A stretch of DNA of 64,000 nucleotides from Corbicula japonica (taxonomy: Eukaryota; Mollusca; Bivalvia; Venerida; Cyrenidae). Location of the stretch: positions 4,431,955 through 4,495,954 of the forward strand of contig JAZAYU010000052.1 of assembly GCA_038501625.1 (NCBI GenBank), written 5' to 3'. Each line of letters starts with the position of its first letter. Position 1 is the stretch's first letter. The notes below the pieces were generated by a model. That model made no database searches and was not told the DNA's origin. It saw only the letters and a program-made list of their open reading frames with translations. Position numbers and translations under genes: made by a program. Shown in pieces: positions 46,544 to 61,800 of the stretch.

Positions 46544-46574
46544 GTCCTCCTCACCATTTAATGGAGAAGAGGAC
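46544..46574. other. Second imperfect hairpin of the monomer (representative copy)
   Basis: GTCCTCCTCACCATT pairs with AATGGAGAAGAGGAC at 13 of 15 positions. It follows the CT tract and is nearly unchanged across the array. Confidence 0.6.
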
Positions 46575-48043
46575 ATATAAGCGTTTTTTGCTTATTCCTT
46601 AATTCATAACATGACATTTACTAATTGTATTATTTCATTACATGTGCAATTGCTTGAATAAATACTGTTTAAACCTATATCTTTCTTGCTACATACTTTA
46701 TTTCATTAAGTCATTTTAGTTTCTATCCTTAAAGTCATTGTTATTTATATGTCTACCGTATTCGAGAGATACATATGCTGTATGTTGCGGACCTCCACTG
46801 GACCTCCAGTGGAGGGCAAGGGACACATACAGCACTATGGCAGACACAATATTACATATTCAGTGTTAAATTCTTAATTAATAACTTAATTTTAACTTTA
46901 ATTACGTTAAATTGTATTCGTTTTTAATATTTCTTTAATATTTAACAAATCTAAACAATGTATCATTTATTATTTCTGTCTTAATTTCATTCTTTGTTTC
47001 ACTCTCAATTTCATTCTATGTTTCATTCTTTGTTCATTTTTGGTTATTTTCATTGTTGTGTTTCTTTCAAATTTTACGGCTTATCTATTTTATTTTTACT
47101 TTTACACTTTGTTTCCATCATACTTTTACTCATTACTTCATTCTTTGTTTCTTAATTTTATTTCTGCGTTTCATTCTTTTCGTCATTCCTTGATTCATTT
47201 TATTGTTTCATTTTTTGTTAAATTACTTATTTCAATGTTTGTTTCATTCTTTATTTAATAACAATTTTTCATTTTCAATTCCATTATTTGTTCGGTCTTC
47301 GCTTCATTCTTCATTCTTAATATAAGCCTTTGTTTCTTTCTGTGTTTCCTTAATCCTTTCAATGTTTCCTTCTTAATTTCAATGTTTGTTTGATTTTTAA
47401 TTTATTTCTTTGTTTCCTTTTTCCTTTCAACGTTTCATTCTTATTTTCAATCTTTGTTTCATTCTTAATTTCTTTCATTGTTTCCTCCTTCTTTCAATGT
47501 TTCAATCTGTGTTTGATTCATTTTTATCTTTGTTTCCTTCTTCCTTTCAATGTTTCATTCTTGCCTTCATAGTTTCATTCTTAATTTTATTACTGTTTTG
47601 CATTCTTAATTTCGTTCTTTTTTCATAACACATTTGCTTGGAATGGTTCATTCTTTACCTTAATCTTTTTTTCAGTCTAATTATTTCTCATGTTTCGGTT
47701 TTCCCTTCAATGTTTCATTTTTAGTTTAACCCTTTGTTTCATTCATCTTTCAAAATCTCAATCCTAATTTCTCTCTCGCTTTCTCTCTCTATCTGTCTCT
47801 CTCCCACTATCTCTGCATCTCCGTCTGAGTATTGTCCTCCTCACCATTTAATGGAGAAGAGGACATATAAGCGTTTTTTGCTTATTCCTTAATTCATAAC
47901 ATGACATTTACTAATTGTATTATTTCATTACATGTGCAATTGCTTGAATAAATACTGTTTAAACCTATATCTTTCTTGCTACATACTTTATTTCATTAAG
48001 TCATTTTAGTTTCTATCCTTAAAGTCATTGTTATTTATATGTC

Positions 48044-51000
48044 TACCGTATTCGAGAGATACATATGCTGTATGTTGCGGACCTCCACTGGACCTCCAGT
48101 GGAGGGCAAGGGACACATACAGCACTATGGCAGACACAATATTACATATTCAGTGTTAAATTCTTAATTAATAACTTAATTTTAACTTTAATTACGTTAA
48201 ATTGTATTCGTTTTTAATATTTCTTTAATATTTAACAAATCTAAACAATGTATCATTTATTATTTCTGTCTTAATTTCATTCTTTGTTTCACTCTCAATT
48301 TCATTCTATGTTTCATTCTTTGTTCATTTTTGGTTATTTTCATTGTTGTGTTTCTTTCAAATTTTACGGCTTATCTATTTTATTTTTACTTTTACACTTT
48401 GTTTCCATCATACTTTTACTCATTACTTCATTCTTTGTTTCTTAATTTTATTTCTGCGTTTCATTCTTTTCGTCATTCCTTGATTCATTTTATTGTTTCA
48501 TTTTTTGTTAAATTACTTATTTCAATGTTTGTTTCATTCTTTATTTAATAACAATTTTTCATTTTCAATTCCATTATTTGTTCGGTCTTCGCTTCATTCT
48601 TCATTCTTAATATAAGCCTTTGTTTCTTTCTGTGTTTCCTTAATCCTTTCAATGTTTCCTTCTTAATTTCAATGTTTGTTTGATTTTTAATTTATTTCTT
48701 TGTTTCCTTTTTCCTTTCAACGTTTCATTCTTATTTTCAATCTTTGTTTCATTCTTAATTTCTTTCATTGTTTCCTCCTTCTTTCAATGTTTCAATCTGT
48801 GTTTGATTCACATTTGCTTGGAATGGTTCATTCTTTACCTTAATCTTTTTTTCAGTCTAATTATTTCTCATGTTTCGGTTTTCCCTTCAATGTTTCATTT
48901 TTAGTTTAACCCTTTGTTTCATTCATCTTTCAAAATCTCAATCCTAATTTCTCTCTCGCTTTCTCTCTCTATCTGTCTCTCTCCCACTATCTCTGCATCT
49001 CCGTCTGAGTATTGTCCTCCTCACCATTTAATGGAGAAGAGGACATATAAGCGTTTTTTTGCTTATTCCTTAATTCATAACATGACATTTACTAATTGTA
49101 TTATTTCATTACATGTGCAATTGCTTGAATAAATACTGTTTAAACCTATATCTTTCTTGCTACATACTTTATTTCATTAAGTCATTTTAGTTTCTATCCT
49201 TAAAGTCATTGTTATTTATATGTCTACCGTATTCGAGAGATACATATGCTGTATGTTGCGGACCTCCACTGGACCTCCAGTGGAGGGCAAGGGACACATA
49301 CAGCACTATGGCAGACACAATATTACATATTCAGTGTTAAATTCTTAATTAATAACTTAATTTTAACTTTAATTACGTTAAATTGTATTCGTTTTTAATA
49401 TTTCTTTAATATTTAACAAATCTAAACAATGTATCATTTATTATTTCTGTCTTAATTTCATTCTTTGTTTCACTCTCAATTTCATTCTATGTTTCATTCT
49501 TTGTTCATTTTTGGTTATTTTCATTGTTGTGTTTCTTTCAAATTTTACGGCTTATCTATTTTATTTTTACTTTTACACTTTGTTTCCATCATACTTTTAC
49601 TCATTACTTCATTCTTTGTTTCTTAATTTTATTTCTGCGTTTCATTCTTTTCGTCATTCCTTGATTCATTTTATTGTTTCATTTTTTGTTAAATTACTTA
49701 TTTCAATGTTTGTTTCATTCTTTATTTAATAACAATTTTTCATTTTCAATTCCATTATTTGTTCGGTCTTCGCTTCATTCTTCATTCTTAATATAAGCCT
49801 TTGTTTCTTTCTGTGTTTCCTTAATCCTTTCAATGTTTCCTTCTTAATTTCAATGTTTGTTTGATTTTTAATTTATTTCTTTGTTTCCTTTTTCCTTTCA
49901 ACGTTTCATTCTTATTTTCAATCTTTGTTTCATTCTTAATTTCTTTCATTGTTTCCTCCTTCTTTCAATGTTTCAATCTGTGTTTGATTCACATTTGCTT
50001 GGAATGGTTCATTCTTTACCTTAATCTTTTTTTCAGTCTAATTATTTCTCATGTTTCGGTTTTCCCTTCAATGTTTCATTTTTAGTTTAACCCTTTGTTT
50101 CATTCATCTTTCAAAATCTCAATCCTAATTTCTCTCTCGCTTTCTCTCTCTATCTGTCTCTCTCCCACTATCTCTGCATCTCCGTCTGAGTATTGTCCTC
50201 CTCACCATTTAATGGAGAAGAGGACATATAAGCGTTTTTTGCTTATTCCTTAATTCATAACATGACATTTACTAATTGTATTATTTCATTACATGTGCAA
50301 TTGCTTGAATAAATACTGTTTAAACCTATATCTTTCTTGCTACATACTTTATTTCATTAAGTCATTTTAGTTTCTATCCTTAAAGTCATTGTTATTTATA
50401 TGTCTACCGTATTCGAGAGATACATATGCTGTATGTTGCGGACCTCCACTGGACCTCCAGTGGAGGGCAAGGGACACATACAGCACTATGGCAGACACAA
50501 TATTACATATTCAGTGTTAAATTCTTAATTAATAACTTAATTTTAACTTTAATTACGTTAAATTGTATTCGTTTTTAATATTTCTTTAATATTTAACAAA
50601 TCTAAACAATGTATCATTTATTATTTCTGTCTTAATTTCATTCTTTGTTTCACTCTCAATTTCATTCTATGTTTCATTCTTTGTTCATTTTTGGTTATTT
50701 TCATTGTTGTGTTTCTTTCAAATTTTACGGCTTATCTATTTTATTTTTACTTTTACACTTTGTTTCCATCATACTTTTACTCATTACTTCATTCTTTGTT
50801 TCTTAATTTTATTTCTGCGTTTCATTCTTTTCGTCATTCCTTGATTCATTTTATTGTTTCATTTTTTGTTAAATTACTTATTTCAATGTTTGTTTCATTC
50901 TTTATTTAATAACAATTTTTCATTTTCAATTCCATTATTTGTTCGGTCTTCGCTTCATTCTTCATTCTTAATATAAGCCTTTGTTTCTTTCTGTGTTTCC

Positions 51001-51584
51001 TTAATCCTTTCAATGTTTCCTTCTTAATTTCAATGTTTGTTTGATTTTTAATTTATTTCTTTGTTTCCTTTTTCCTTTCAACGTTTCATTCTTATTTTCA
51101 ATCTTTGTTTCATTCTTAATTTCTTTCATTGTTTCCTCCTTCTTTCAATGTTTCAATCTGTGTTTGATTCACATTTGCTTGGAATGGTTCATTCTTTACC
51201 TTAATCTTTTTTTCAGTCTAATTATTTCTCATGTTTCGGTTTTCCCTTCAATGTTTCATTTTTAGTTTAACCCTTTGTTTCATTCATCTTTCAAAATCTC
51301 AATCCTAATTTCTCTCTCGCTTTCTCTCTCTATCTGTCTCTCTCCCACTATCTCTGCATCTCCGTCTGAGTATTGTCCTCCTCACCATTTAATGGAGAAG
51401 AGGACATATAAGCGTTTTTTGCTTATTCCTTAATTCATAACATGACATTTACTAATTGTATTATTTCATTACATGTGCAATTGCTTGAATAAATACTGTT
51501 TAAACCTATATCTTTCTTGCTACATACTTTATTTCATTAAGTCATTTTAGTTTCTATCCTTAAAGTCATTGTTATTTATATGTC
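48044..51584. repeat. Three type B monomers
   Basis: Lengths are 1181, 1180 and 1180 bp, each with GTGTTTGATTCA joined to CATTTGCTTGG. Confidence 0.95.
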
Positions 51585-54170
51585 TACCGTATTCGAGAGA
51601 TACATATGCTGTATGTTGCGGACCTCCACTGGACCTCCAGTGGAGGGCAAGGGACACATACAGCACTATGGCAGACACAATATTACATATTCAGTGTTAA
51701 ATTCTTAATTAATAACTTAATTTTAACTTTAATTACGTTAAATTGTATTCGTTTTTAATATTTCTTTAATATTTAACAAATCTAAACAATGTATCATTTA
51801 TTATTTCTGTCTTAATTTCATTCTTTGTTTCACTCTCAATTTCATTCTATGTTTCATTCTTTGTTCATTTTTGGTTATTTTCATTGTTGTGTTTCTTTCA
51901 AATTTTACGGCTTATCTATTTTATTTTTACTTTTACACTTTGTTTCCATCATACTTTTACTCATTACTTCATTCTTTGTTTCTTAATTTTATTTCTGCGT
52001 TTCATTCTTTTCGTCATTCCTTGATTCATTTTATTGTTTCATTTTTTGTTAAATTACTTATTTCAATGTTTGTTTCATTCTTTATTTAATAACAATTTTT
52101 CATTTTCAATTCCATTATTTGTTCGGTCTTCGCTTCATTCTTCATTCTTAATATAAGCCTTTGTTTCTTTCTGTGTTTCCTTAATCCTTTCAATGTTTCC
52201 TTCTTAATTTCAATGTTTGTTTGATTTTTAATTTATTTCTTTGTTTCCTTTTTCCTTTCAACGTTTCATTCTTATTTTCAATCTTTGTTTCATTCTTAAT
52301 TTCTTTCATTGTTTCCTCCTTCTTTCAATGTTTCAATCTGTGTTTGATTCATTTTTATCTTTGTTTCCTTCTTCCTTTCAATGTTTCATTCTTGCCTTCA
52401 TAGTTTCATTCTTAATTTTATTACTGTTTTGCATTCTTAATTTCGTTCTTTTTTCATAACACATTTGCTTGGAATGGTTCATTCTTTACCTTAATCTTTT
52501 TTTCAGTCTAATTATTTCTCATGTTTCGGTTTTCCCTTCAATGTTTCATTTTTAGTTTAACCCTTTGTTTCATTCATCTTTCAAAATCTCAATCCTAATT
52601 TCTCTCTCGCTTTCTCTCTCTCTATCTGTCTCTCTCCCACTATCTCTGCATCTCCGTCTGAGTATTGTCCTCCTCACCATTTAATGGAGAAGAGGACATA
52701 TAAGCGTTTTTTGCTTATTCCTTAATTCATAACATGACATTTACTAATTGTATTATTTCATTACATGTGCAATTGCTTGAATAAATACTGTTTAAACCTA
52801 TATCTTTCTTGCTACATACTTTATTTCATTAAGTCATTTTAGTTTCTATCCTTAAAGTCATTGTTATTTATATGTCTACCGTATTCGAGAGATACATATG
52901 CTGTATGTTGCGGACCTCCACTGGACCTCCAGTGGAGGGCAAGGGACACATACAGCACTATGGCAGACACAATATTACATATTCAGTGTTAAATTCTTAA
53001 TTAATAACTTAATTTTAACTTTAATTACGTTAAATTGTATTCGTTTTTAATATTTCTTTAATATTTAACAAATCTAAACAATGTATCATTTATTATTTCT
53101 GTCTTAATTTCATTCTTTGTTTCACTCTCAATTTCATTCTATGTTTCATTCTTTGTTCATTTTTGGTTATTTTCATTGTTGTGTTTCTTTCAAATTTTAC
53201 GGCTTATCTATTTTATTTTTACTTTTACACTTTGTTTCCATCATACTTTTACTCATTACTTCATTCTTTGTTTCTTAATTTTATTTCTGCGTTTCATTCT
53301 TTTCGTCATTCCTTGATTCATTTTATTGTTTCATTTTTTGTTAAATTACTTATTTCAATGTTTGTTTCATTCTTTATTTAATAACAATTTTTCATTTTCA
53401 ATTCCATTATTTGTTCGGTCTTCGCTTCATTCTTCATTCTTAATATAAGCCTTTGTTTCTTTCTGTGTTTCCTTAATCCTTTCAATGTTTCCTTCTTAAT
53501 TTCAATGTTTGTTTGATTTTTAATTTATTTCTTTGTTTCCTTTTTCCTTTCAACGTTTCATTCTTATTTTCAATCTTTGTTTCATTCTTAATTTCTTTCA
53601 TTGTTTCCTCCTTCTTTCAATGTTTCAATCTGTGATTGATTTCATTTTTATCTTTGTTTCCTTCTTCCTTTCAATGTTTCATTCTTGCCTTCATAGTTTC
53701 ATTCTTAATTTTATTACTGTTTTGCATTCTTAATTTCGTTCTTTTTTCATAACACATTTGCTTGGAATGGTTCATTCTTTACCTTAATCTTTTTTTCAGT
53801 CTAATTATTTCTCATGTTTCGGTTTTCCCTTCAATGTTTCATTTTTAGTTTAACCCTTTGTTTCATTCATCTTTCAAAATCTCAATCCTAATTTCTCTCT
53901 CGCTTTCTCTCTCTCTATCTGTCTCTCTCCCACTATCTCTGCATCTCCGTCTGAGTATTGTCCTCCTCACCATTTAATGGAGAAGAGGACATATAAGCGT
54001 TTTTTTGCTTATTCCTTAATTCATAACATGACATTTACTAATTGTATTATTTCATTACATGTGCAATTGCTTGAATAAATACTGTTTAAACCTATATCTT
54101 TCTTGCTACATACTTTATTTCATTAAGTCATTTTAGTTTCTATCCTTAAAGTCATTGTTATTTATATGTC
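51585..54170. repeat. Two type A monomers
   Basis: Lengths are 1292 and 1294 bp. Both have one extra CT pair in the CT tract, and the second also has TGTGATTGATTTCATTTTT. Confidence 0.95.
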
Positions 54171-57100
54171 TACCGTATTCGAGAGATACATATGCTGTAT
54201 GTTGCGGACCTCCACTGGACCTCCAGTGGAGGGCAAGGGACACATACAGCACTATGGCAGACACAATATTACATATTCAGTGTTAAATTCTTAATTAATA
54301 ACTTAATTTTAACTTTAATTACGTTAAATTGTATTCGTTTTTAATATTTCTTTAATATTTAACAAATCTAAACAATGTATCATTTATTATTTCTGTCTTA
54401 ATTTCATTCTTTGTTTCACTCTCAATTTCATTCTATGTTTCATTCTTTGTTCATTTTTGGTTATTTTCATTGTTGTGTTTCTTTCAAATTTTACGGCTTA
54501 TCTATTTTATTTTTACTTTTACACTTTGTTTCCATCATACTTTTACTCATTACTTCATTCTTTGTTTCTTAATTTTATTTCTGCGTTTCATTCTTTTCGT
54601 CATTACCTTGATTCATTTTATTGTTTCATTTTTTGTTAAATTACTTATTTCAATGTTTGTTTCATTCTTTATTTAATAACAATTTTTCATTTTCAATTCC
54701 ATTATTTGTTCGGTCTTCGCTTCATTCTTCATTCTTAATATAAGCCTTTGTTTCTTTCTGTGTTTCCTTAATCCTTTCAATGTTTCCTTCTTAATTTCAA
54801 TGTTTGTTTGATTTTTAATTTATTTCTTTGTTTCCTTTTTCCTTTCAACGTTTCATTCTTATTTTCAATCTTTGTTTCATTCTTAATTTCTTTCATTGTT
54901 TCCTCCTTCTTTCAATGTTTCAATCTGTGTTTGATTCACATTTGCTTGGAATGGTTCATTCTTTACCTTAATCTTTTTTTCAGTCTAATTATTTCTCATG
55001 TTTCGGTTTTCCCTTCAATGTTTCATTTTTAGTTTAACCCTTTGTTTCATTCATCTTTCAAAATATCAATCCTAATTTCTCTCTCGCTTTCTCTCTCTAT
55101 CTGTCTCTCTCCCACTATCTCTGCATCTCCGTCTGAGTATTGTCCTCCTCACCATTTAATGGAGAAGAGGACATATAAGCGTTTTTTGCTTATTCCTTAA
55201 TTCATAACATGACATTTACTAATTGTATTATTTCATTACATGTGCAATTGCTTGAATAAATACTGTTTAAACCTATATCTTTCTTGCTACATACTTTATT
55301 TCATTAAGTCATTTTAGTTTCTATCCTTAAAGTCATTGTTATTTATATGTCTACCGTATTCGAGAGATACATATGCTGTATGTTGCGGACCTCCACTGGA
55401 CCTCCAGTGGAGGGCAAGGGACACATACAGCACTATGGCAGACACAATATTACATATTCAGTGTTAAATTCTTAATTAATAACTTAATTTTAACTTTAAT
55501 TACGTTAAATTGTATTCGTTTTTAATATTTCTTTAATATTTAACAAATCTAAACAATGTATCATTTATTATTTCTGTCTTAATTTCATTCTTTGTTTCAC
55601 TCTCAATTTCATTCTATGTTTCATTCTTTGTTCATTTTTGGTTATTTTCATTGTTGTGTTTCTTTCAAATTTTACGGCTTATCTATTTTATTTTTACTTT
55701 TACACTTTGTTTCCATCATACTTTTACTCATTACTTCATTCTTTGTTTCTTAATTTTATTTCTGCGTTTCATTCTTTTCGTCATTCCTTGATTCATTTTA
55801 TTGTTTCATTTTTTGTTAAATTACTTATTTCAATGTTTGTTTCATTCTTTATTTAATAACAATTTTTCATTTTCAATTCCATTATTTGTTCGGTCTTCGC
55901 TTCATTCTTCATTCTTAATATAAGCCTTTGTTTCTTTCTGTGTTTCCTTAATCCTTTCAATGTTTCCTTCTTAATTTCAATGTTTGTTTGATTTTTAATT
56001 TATTTCTTTGTTTCCTTTTTCCTTTCAACGTTTCATTCTTATTTTCAATCTTTGTTTCATTCTTAATTTCTTTCATTGTTTCCTCCTTCTTTCAATGTTT
56101 CAATCTGTGTTTGATTCACATTTGCTTGGAATGGTTCATTCTTTACCTTAATCTTTTTTTCAGTCTAATTATTTCTCATGTTTCGGTTTTCCCTTCAATG
56201 TTTCATTTTTAGTTTAACCCTTTGTTTCATTCATCTTTCAAAATCTCAATCCTAATTTCTCTCTCGCTTTCTCTCTCTATCTGTCTCTCTCCCACTATCT
56301 CTGCATCTCCGTCTGAGTATTGTCCTCCTCACCATTTAATGGAGAAGAGGACATATAAGCGTTTTTGCTTATTCCTTAATTCATAACATGACATTTACTA
56401 ATTGTATTATTTCATTACATGTGCAATTGCTTGAATAAATACTGTTTAAACCTATATCTTTCTTGCTACATACTTTATTTCATTAAGTCATTTTAGTTTC
56501 TATCCTTAAAGTCATTGTTATTTATATGTCTACCGTATTCGAGAGATACATATGCTGTATGTTGCGGACCTCCACTGGACCTCCAGTGGAGGGCAAGGGA
56601 CACATACAGCACTATGGCAGACACAATATTACATATTCAGTGTTAAATTCTTAATTAATAACTTAATTTTAACTTTAATTACGTTAAATTGTATTCGTTT
56701 TTAATATTTCTTTAATATTTAACAAATCTAAACAATGTATCATTTATTATTTCTGTCTTAATTTCATTCTTTGTTTCACTCTCAATTTCATTCTATGTTT
56801 CATTCTTTGTTCATTTTTGGTTATTTTCATTGTTGTGTTTCTTTCAAATTTTACGGCTTATCTATTTTATTTTTACTTTTACACTTTGTTTCCATCATAC
56901 TTTTACTCATTACTTCATTCTTTGTTTCTTAATTTTATTTCTGCGTTTCATTCTTTTCGTCATTCCTTGATTCATTTTATTGTTTCATTTTTTGTTAAAT
57001 TACTTATTTCAATGTTTGTTTCATTCTTTATTTAATAACAATTTTTCATTTTCAATTCCATTATTTGTTCGGTCTTCGCTTCATTCTTCATTCTTAATAT

Positions 57101-58895
57101 AAGCCTTTGTTTCTTTCTGTGTTTCCTTAATCCTTTCAATGTTTCCTTCTTAATTTCAATGTTTGTTTGATTTTTAATTTATTTCTTTGTTTCCTTTTTC
57201 CTTTCAACGTTTCATTCTTATTTTCAATCTTTGTTTCATTCTTAATTTCTTTCATTGTTTCCTCCTTCTTTCAATGTTTCAATCTGTGTTTGATTCACAT
57301 TTGCTTGGAATGGTTCATTCTTTACCTTAATCTTTTTTTCAGTCTAATTATTTCTCATGTTTCGGTTTTCCCTTCAATGTTTCATTTTTAGTTTAACCCT
57401 TTGTTTCATTCATCTTTCAAAATATCAATCCTAATTTCTCTCTTGCTTTCTCTCTCTCTATCTGTCTCTCTCCCACTATCTCTGCATCTCCGTCTGAGTA
57501 TTGTCCTCCTCACCATTTAATGGAGAAGAGGACATATAAGCGTTTTTTTGCTTATTCCTTAATTCATAACATGACATTTACTAATTGTATTATTTCATTA
57601 CATGTGCAATTGCTTGAATAAATACTGTTTAAACCTATATCTTTCTTGCTACATACTTTATTTCATTAAGTCATTTTAGTTTCTATCCTTAAAGTCATTG
57701 TTATTTATATGTCTACCGTATTCGAGAGATACATATGCTGTATGTTGCGGACCTCCACTGGACCTCCAGTGGAGGGCAAGGGACACATACAGCACTATGG
57801 CAGACACAATATTACATATTCAGTGTTAAATTCTTAATTAATAACTTAATTTTAACTTTAATTACGTTAAATTGTATTCGTTTTTAATATTTCTTTAATA
57901 TTTAACAAATCTAAACAATGTATCATTTATTATTTCTGTCTTAATTTCATTCTTTGTTTCACTCTCAATTTCATTCTATGTTTCATTCTTTGTTCATTTT
58001 TGGTTATTTTCATTGTTGTGTTTCTTTCAAATTTTACGGCTTATCTATTTTATTTTTACTTTTACACTTTGTTTCCATCATACTTTTACTCATTACTTCA
58101 TTCTTTGTTTCTTAATTTTATTTCTGCGTTTCATTCTTTTCGTCATTCCTTGATTCATTTTATTGTTTCATTTTTTGTTAAATTACTTATTTCAATGTTT
58201 GTTTCATTCTTTATTTAATAACAATTTTTCATTTTCAATTCCATTATTTGTTCGGTCTTCGCTTCATTCTTCATTCTTAATATAAGCCTTTGTTTCTTTC
58301 TGTGTTTCCTTAATCCTTTCAATGTTTCCTTCTTAATTTCAATGTTTGTTTGATTTTTAATTTATTTCTTTGTTTCCTTTTTCCTTTCAACGTTTCATTC
58401 TTATTTTCAATCTTTGTTTCATTCTTAATTTCTTTCATTGTTTCCTCCTTCTTTCAATGTTTCAATCTGTGTTTGATTCACATTTGCTTGGAATGGTTCA
58501 TTCTTTACCTTAATCTTTTTTTCAGTCTAATTATTTCTCATGTTTCGGTTTTCCCTTCAATGTTTCATTTTTAGTTTAACCCTTTGTTTCATTCATCTTT
58601 CAAAATATCAATCCTAATTTCTCTCTTGCTTTCTCTCTCTCTATCTGTCTCTCTCCCACTATCTCTGCATCTCCGTCTGAGTATTGTCCTCCTCACCATT
58701 TAATGGAGAAGAGGACATATAAGCGTTTTTTGCTTATTCCTTAATTCATAACATGACATTTACTAATTGTATTATTTCATTACATGTGCAATTGCTTGAA
58801 TAAATACTGTTTAAACCTATATCTTTCTTGCTACATACTTTATTTCATTAAGTCATTTTAGTTTCTATCCTTAAAGTCATTGTTATTTATATGTC
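54171..58895. repeat. Four type B monomers
   Basis: Lengths are 1181, 1179, 1183 and 1182 bp. The last two share AAAATATCAATCC and CTCTCTTGC, so they are closest to each other. Confidence 0.95.
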
Positions 58896-61800
58896 TACCG
58901 TATTCGAGAGATACATATGCTGTATGTTGCGGACCTCCACTGGACCTCCAGTGGAGGGCAAGGGACACATACAGCACTATGGCAGACACAATATTACATA
59001 TTCAGTGTTAAATTCTTAATTAATAACTTAATTTTAACTTTAATTACGTTAAATTGTATTCGTTTTTAATATTTCTTTAATATTTAACAAATCTAAACAA
59101 TGTATCATTTATTATTTCTGTCTTAATTTCATTCTTTGTTTCACTCTCAATTTCATTCTATGTTTCATTCTTTGTTCATTTTTGGTTATTTTCATTGTTG
59201 TGTTTCTTTCAAATTTTACGGCTTATCTATTTTATTTTTACTTTTACACTTTGTTTCCATCATACTTTTACTCATTACTTCATTCTTTGTTTCTTAATTT
59301 TATTTCTGCGTTTCATTCTTTTCGTCATTCCTTGATTCATTTTATTGTTTCATTTTTTGTTAAATTACTTATTTCAATGTTTGTTTCATTCTTTATTTAA
59401 TAACAATTTTTCATTTTCAATTCCATTATTTGTTCGGTCTTCGCTTCATTCTTCATTCTTAATATAAGCCTTTGTTTCTTTCTGTGTTTCCTTAATCCTT
59501 TCAATGTTTCCTTCTTAATTTCAATGTTTGTTTGATTTTTAATTTATTTCTTTGTTTCCTTTTTCCTTTCAACGTTTCATTCTTATTTTCAATCTTTGTT
59601 TCATTCTTAATTTCTTTCATTGTTTCCTCCTTCTTTCAATGTTTCAATCTGTGTTTGATTCATTTTTATCTTTGTTTCCTTCTTCCTTTCAATGTTTCAT
59701 TCTTGCCTTCATAGTTTCATTCTTAATTTTATTACTGTTTTGCATTCTTAATTTCGTTCTTTTTTCATAACACATTTGCTTGGAATGGTTCATTCTTTAC
59801 CTTAATCTTTTTTTCAGTCTAATTATTTCTCATGTTTCGGTTTTCCCTTCAATGTTTCATTTTTAGTTTAACCCTTTGTTTCATTCATCTTTCGAAATCT
59901 CAATCCTAATTTCTCTCTCGCTTTCTCTCTCTCTATCTGTCTCTCTCCCACTATCTCTGCATCTCCGTCTGAGTATTGTCCTCCTCACCATTTAATGGAG
60001 AAGAGGACATATAAGCGTTTTTGCTTATTCCTTAATTCATAACATGACATTTACTAATTGTATTATTTCATTACATGTGCAATTGCTTGAATAAATACTG
60101 TTTAAACCTATATCTTTCTTGCTACATACTTTATTTCATTAAGTCATTTTAGTTTCTATCCTTAAAGTCATTGTTATTTATATGTCTACCGTATTCGAGA
60201 GATACATATGCTGTATGTTGCGGACCTCCACTGGACCTCCAGTGGAGGGCAAGGGACACATACAGCACTATGGCAGACACAATATTACATATTCAGTGTT
60301 AAATTCTTAATTAATAACTTAATTTTAACTTTAATTACGTTAAATTGTATTCGTTTTTAATATTTCTTTAATATTTAACAAATCTAAACAATGTATCATT
60401 TATTATTTCTGTCTTAATTTCATTCTTTGTTTCACTCTCAATTTCATTCTATGTTTCATTCTTTGTTCATTTTTGGTTATTTTCATTGTTGTGTTTCTTT
60501 CAAATTTTACGGCTTATCTATTTTATTTTTACTTTTACACTTTGTTTCCATCATACTTTTACTCATTACTTCATTCTTTGTTTCTTAATTTTATTTCTGC
60601 GTTTCATTCTTTTCGTCATTCCTTGATTCATTTTATTGTTTCATTTTTTGTTAAATTACTTATTTCAATGTTTGTTTCATTCTTTATTTAATAACAATTT
60701 TTCATTTTCAATTCCATTATTTGTTCGGTCTTCGCTTCATTCTTCATTCTTAATATAAGCCTTTGTTTCTTTCTGTGTTTCCTTAATCCTTTCAATGTTT
60801 CCTTCTTAATTTCAATGTTTGTTTGATTTTTAATTTATTTCTTTGTTTCCTTTTTCCTTTCAACGTTTCATTCTTATTTTCAATCTTTGTTTCATTCTTA
60901 ATTTCTTTCATTGTTTCCTCCTTCTTTCAATGTTTCAATCTGTGTTTGATTCACATTTGCTTGGAATGGTTCATTCTTTACCTTAATCTTTTTTTCAGTC
61001 TAATTATTTCTCATGTTTCGGTTTTCCCTTCAATGTTTCATTTTTAGTTTAACCCTTTGTTTCATTCATCTTTCAAAATCTCAATCCTAATTTCTCTCTC
61101 GCTTTCTCTCTCTATCTGTCTCTCTCCCACTATCTCTGCATCTCCGTCTGAGTATTGTCCTCCTCACCATTTAATGGAGAAGAGGACATATAAGCGTTTT
61201 TTGCTTATTCCTTAATTCATAACATGACATTTACTAATTGTATTATTTCATTACATGTGCAATTGCTTGAATAAATACTGTTTAAACCTATATCTTTCTT
61301 GCTACATACTTTATTTCATTAAGTCATTTTAGTTTCTATCCTTAAAGTCATTGTTATTTATATGTCTACCGTATTCGAGAGATACATATGCTGTATGTTG
61401 CGGACCTCCACTGGACCTCCAGTGGAGGGCAAGGGACACATACAGCACTATGGCAGACACAATATTACATATTCAGTGTTAAATTCTTAATTAATAACTT
61501 AATTTTAACTTTAATTACGTTAAATTGTATTCGTTTTTAATATTTCTTTAATATTTAACAAATCTAAACAATGTATCATTTATTATTTCTGTCTTAATTT
61601 CATTCTTTGTTTCACTCTCAATTTCATTCTATGTTTCATTCTTTGTTCATTTTTGGTTATTTTCATTGTTGTGTTTCTTTCAAATTTTACGGCTTATCTA
61701 TTTTATTTTTACTTTTACACTTTGTTTCCATCATACTTTTACTCATTACTTCATTCTTTGTTTCTTAATTTTATTTCTGCGTTTCATTCTTTTCGTCATT

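Larger units (their letters stand above)
45464..48043. repeat. Two type A monomers (homogeneous zone begins)
   Basis: Both are 1290 bp and almost identical to each other and to the copies at 23507-26085. Confidence 0.95.
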
